Assembly: GCA_022706165.1 (NCBI GenBank) | Contig: JAKJDA010000029.1 | Location: 1-6,898, forward strand | Source of the DNA: Candidatus Hydrogenedentota bacterium | Lineage (GTDB): Bacteria > Hydrogenedentota > Hydrogenedentia > Hydrogenedentales > SLHB01 | Length of the DNA: 6,898 nucleotides | Direction of reading: 5' to 3' | In this document: one piece after another, positions 6,094 through 6,898 of the stretch | Numbering within the stretch: the stretch's first letter is position 1 | Layout of the letters: every line of letters begins with the position of its first letter | The notes under the pieces: model-generated | Told to the model about the DNA's origin: nothing | Databases searched by the model: none | Seen by the model: the letters and a program-made list of their open reading frames with translations, nothing else | Translations under genes and position numbers: made by a program

Positions 6094-6099
6094 ACCATT

Positions 6100-6411
6100 A
6101 TGGCGTCATTGGTGGATGCAGTGCTTGCCCTGGAACGTCAGGCCTCGGACACGATCGATGCCGCTCATCGGCGCGCCCAAACGCTGGAAGTCCGCGCCGC
6201 AGAACAAATCGAGGCCCTACGCGCCGCGCTGGCCGAGGAAACCCAACAACGCATCGAAGCGTTTCGAGACGAGGCCCAGCGCACACACCAACAAGAACTC
6301 TCCAAACTCGAACGCGAATTCGCCGAGGCCATGACCGCGCTAGAAGCCATTCCCGACAGCGCGATCGATTCCCTGGCGAAACGCGTCGCAGTCCGAGTGC
6401 GCGAGGTCTAG
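6100..6411 (+). CDS. V/A-type ATPase peripheral-stalk coiled-coil subunit (subunit G/H, NtpF/AhaH-like)
   Basis: A 103-aa protein, almost wholly helical and charged, that in this family forms the outer stalk with subunit E, linking the catalytic head to membrane subunit I. Residues 1-85 are a continuous predicted coiled coil: start MASLVDAVLALERQASDTID, then Ala/Glu/Arg/Gln-rich heptads with no proline or glycine. Then a short break (IPDSAID) and a C-terminal helix SLAKRVAVRVREV. Length (about 100-110 aa), composition, absence of a membrane segment and the following subunit I gene support the call; coiled-coil sequence alone would not. The stop TAG (6409-6411) is 2 bases from the GTG of the next gene, so the two are probably translationally coupled. 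It is the first gene of the operon. Alternative: another stalk protein such as subunit E, which is normally nearer 200 aa. Confidence 0.82.
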   Translation: MASLVDAVLALERQASDTIDAAHRRAQTLEVRAAEQIEALRAALAEETQQRIEAFRDEAQRTHQQELSKLEREFAEAMTALEAIPDSAIDSLAKRVAVRVREV

Positions 6412-6413
6412 TC

Positions 6414-6898
6414 GTGGCCATTGATCGCATGCAACGAGCCACGTTCCTATGCCCCAAGGAAGCGATAGCCCCCTTGGTGCGCGCACTGCACAAAATGGGC
6501 GCCGTCGAGTTCCACGACGTTCTCGCCCAACATGACGCCTCCGCCGGGCAGCTAACGCAACCCGAAACCTCCACGGAAGACAGCGACAGAGCCCTCAGCC
6601 GCATCCATTTCATCCTGAATCTTCTCGACCATTTCGTTCCCGAGAAAAAAACGTTTGTCGAAGGTCTCGCGCCGTTGCCGCTCGTCGTGGACGAAGCGGA
6701 ACTGCGGCAAACCGTGGAACAATTCGACTTGGAGGAGGCTTTCCACAAGGCGACGGATTTGGACGACGCCTACCGGAATGCCGAACGATTGCTCGCCGAA
6801 ACCCAAGCGAAACTTGCCGAAGCGATGCCGTTTGCCGACATCCCCTACATGCTCGGCGAAATCGAAACGCTGCGCCACATACGCGTGATGTTTGTCCG
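6414..6898 (+). CDS. ntpI: V/A-type ATPase subunit I, N-terminal part (cut by right edge)
   Basis: Subunit I (related to eukaryotic V-ATPase subunit a) is the membrane stator that holds the proton or sodium half-channels; a full protein is about 600-650 aa. Only the cytoplasmic N-terminal domain is here: 161 codons plus 2 bases, no stop, no membrane segment yet. The opening AIDRMQRATFLCPKEAIAPL and LVRALHKMGAVEFHDV (about 20-37) is the characteristic subunit I beta-strand/helix start, followed by helical hairpin sequence (LSRIHFILNLLDHFVPEKKTF; LDDAYRNAERLLAETQAKL) as in the family. The start is GTG 6414, two bases after the previous stop, with GAGG (6403-6406) inside the previous gene 7 nt upstream; the alternative ATG at 6429 would cut off part of the first conserved strand. 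Order (stalk subunit, I) fits ntpFIKECGABD, so proteolipid K should follow. Whether it carries H+ or Na+ cannot be read here. Confidence 0.92.
   Translation, partial: MAIDRMQRATFLCPKEAIAPLVRALHKMGAVEFHDVLAQHDASAGQLTQPETSTEDSDRALSRIHFILNLLDHFVPEKKTFVEGLAPLPLVVDEAELRQTVEQFDLEEAFHKATDLDDAYRNAERLLAETQAKLAEAMPFADIPYMLGEIETLRHIRVMFV

Larger units (their letters stand above)
5750..6099. other. Divergent intergenic region between the esterase and the ATPase operon
   Basis: 350 bases with no gene I can support. It must hold the promoters of two diverging transcription units. The left part holds a minus-strand hairpin followed by T7 (5799-5819). The middle holds a weak plus-strand promoter candidate (5891-5919). 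The right part (5998-6078) holds three successive potential stem-loops before the ATPase ribosome site. I found no convincing -10/-35 pair for the esterase. The open frame crossing 5720-5989 on the plus strand is discussed under rejected items. Confidence 0.65.

Noticed and set aside
6058..6099. Upstream TTG (6058) or ATG (6079) as start of the ATPase stalk subunit
   Set aside because: Neither has a well-placed ribosome site, the added residues fall in a hairpin and ribosome-site region, and ATG 6100 has GGGGGAG 6 nt ahead.
1..6898. CRISPR array, tRNA/rRNA gene, transposase, integrase, toxin-antitoxin pair or new defence system
   Set aside because: No regularly spaced repeats, cloverleaf, terminal inverted repeats or matching protein motifs were seen. 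All substantial frames with coding character are accounted for by the six listed genes.

Overview
This is a GC-rich bacterial chromosomal window (clearly under 50% A+T in the genes) carrying six protein genes: a partial BlaI/MecI-type repressor (minus, runs off the left edge), alanyl-tRNA synthetase alaS (minus), a DegT/DnrJ/EryC1-family PLP aminotransferase (plus), a carbohydrate-esterase family 7 (acetyl xylan esterase/cephalosporin-C deacetylase type) hydrolase (minus), and the first two genes of a rotary V/A-type ATPase operon (plus, the second running off the right edge). A bacterial V/A-type ATPase, a BlaI-like repressor and a CE7 esterase in high-GC DNA would fit a lineage such as the Kiritimatiellota/Lentisphaerota side of the PVC group. 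That is inference from gene content only; the window has no decisive marker such as rRNA.

Layout: 1-396 blaI-like; 397-817 a 421-bp gene-free gap with a 12-bp inverted repeat, a 31% GC block and a short palindrome; 818-3454 alaS; 3455-3636 a divergent promoter region; 3637-4752 aminotransferase; 4753-4789 a short convergent junction; 4790-5749 esterase; 5750-6099 a 350-bp divergent region whose right part holds three successive potential stem-loops; 6100-6411 ATPase peripheral-stalk coiled-coil subunit; 6414-6898 ATPase subunit I.

Apart from the ATPase pair, which is a tightly coupled operon, the genes look like independent transcription units: strands alternate and the functions (translation, sugar amination, ester hydrolysis, ion-driven ATPase, repressor of the antibiotic/peptidase type) do not form one pathway. 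The ATPase order (stalk subunit, then I) matches the start of the Enterococcus hirae ntpFIKECGABD and Thermus types, so proteolipid K and subunits E, C, F, A, B and D are expected to the right. A BlaI partner, usually an M56-family membrane sensor peptidase, is expected to the left.

I found no CRISPR array, tRNA, rRNA, insertion sequence, phage gene or convincing new defence or mobile system. The items most worth a second look are the non-coding structures: the 397-817 gap and the ATPase operon leader. Next is a one-residue gap in a normally conserved AlaRS segment.
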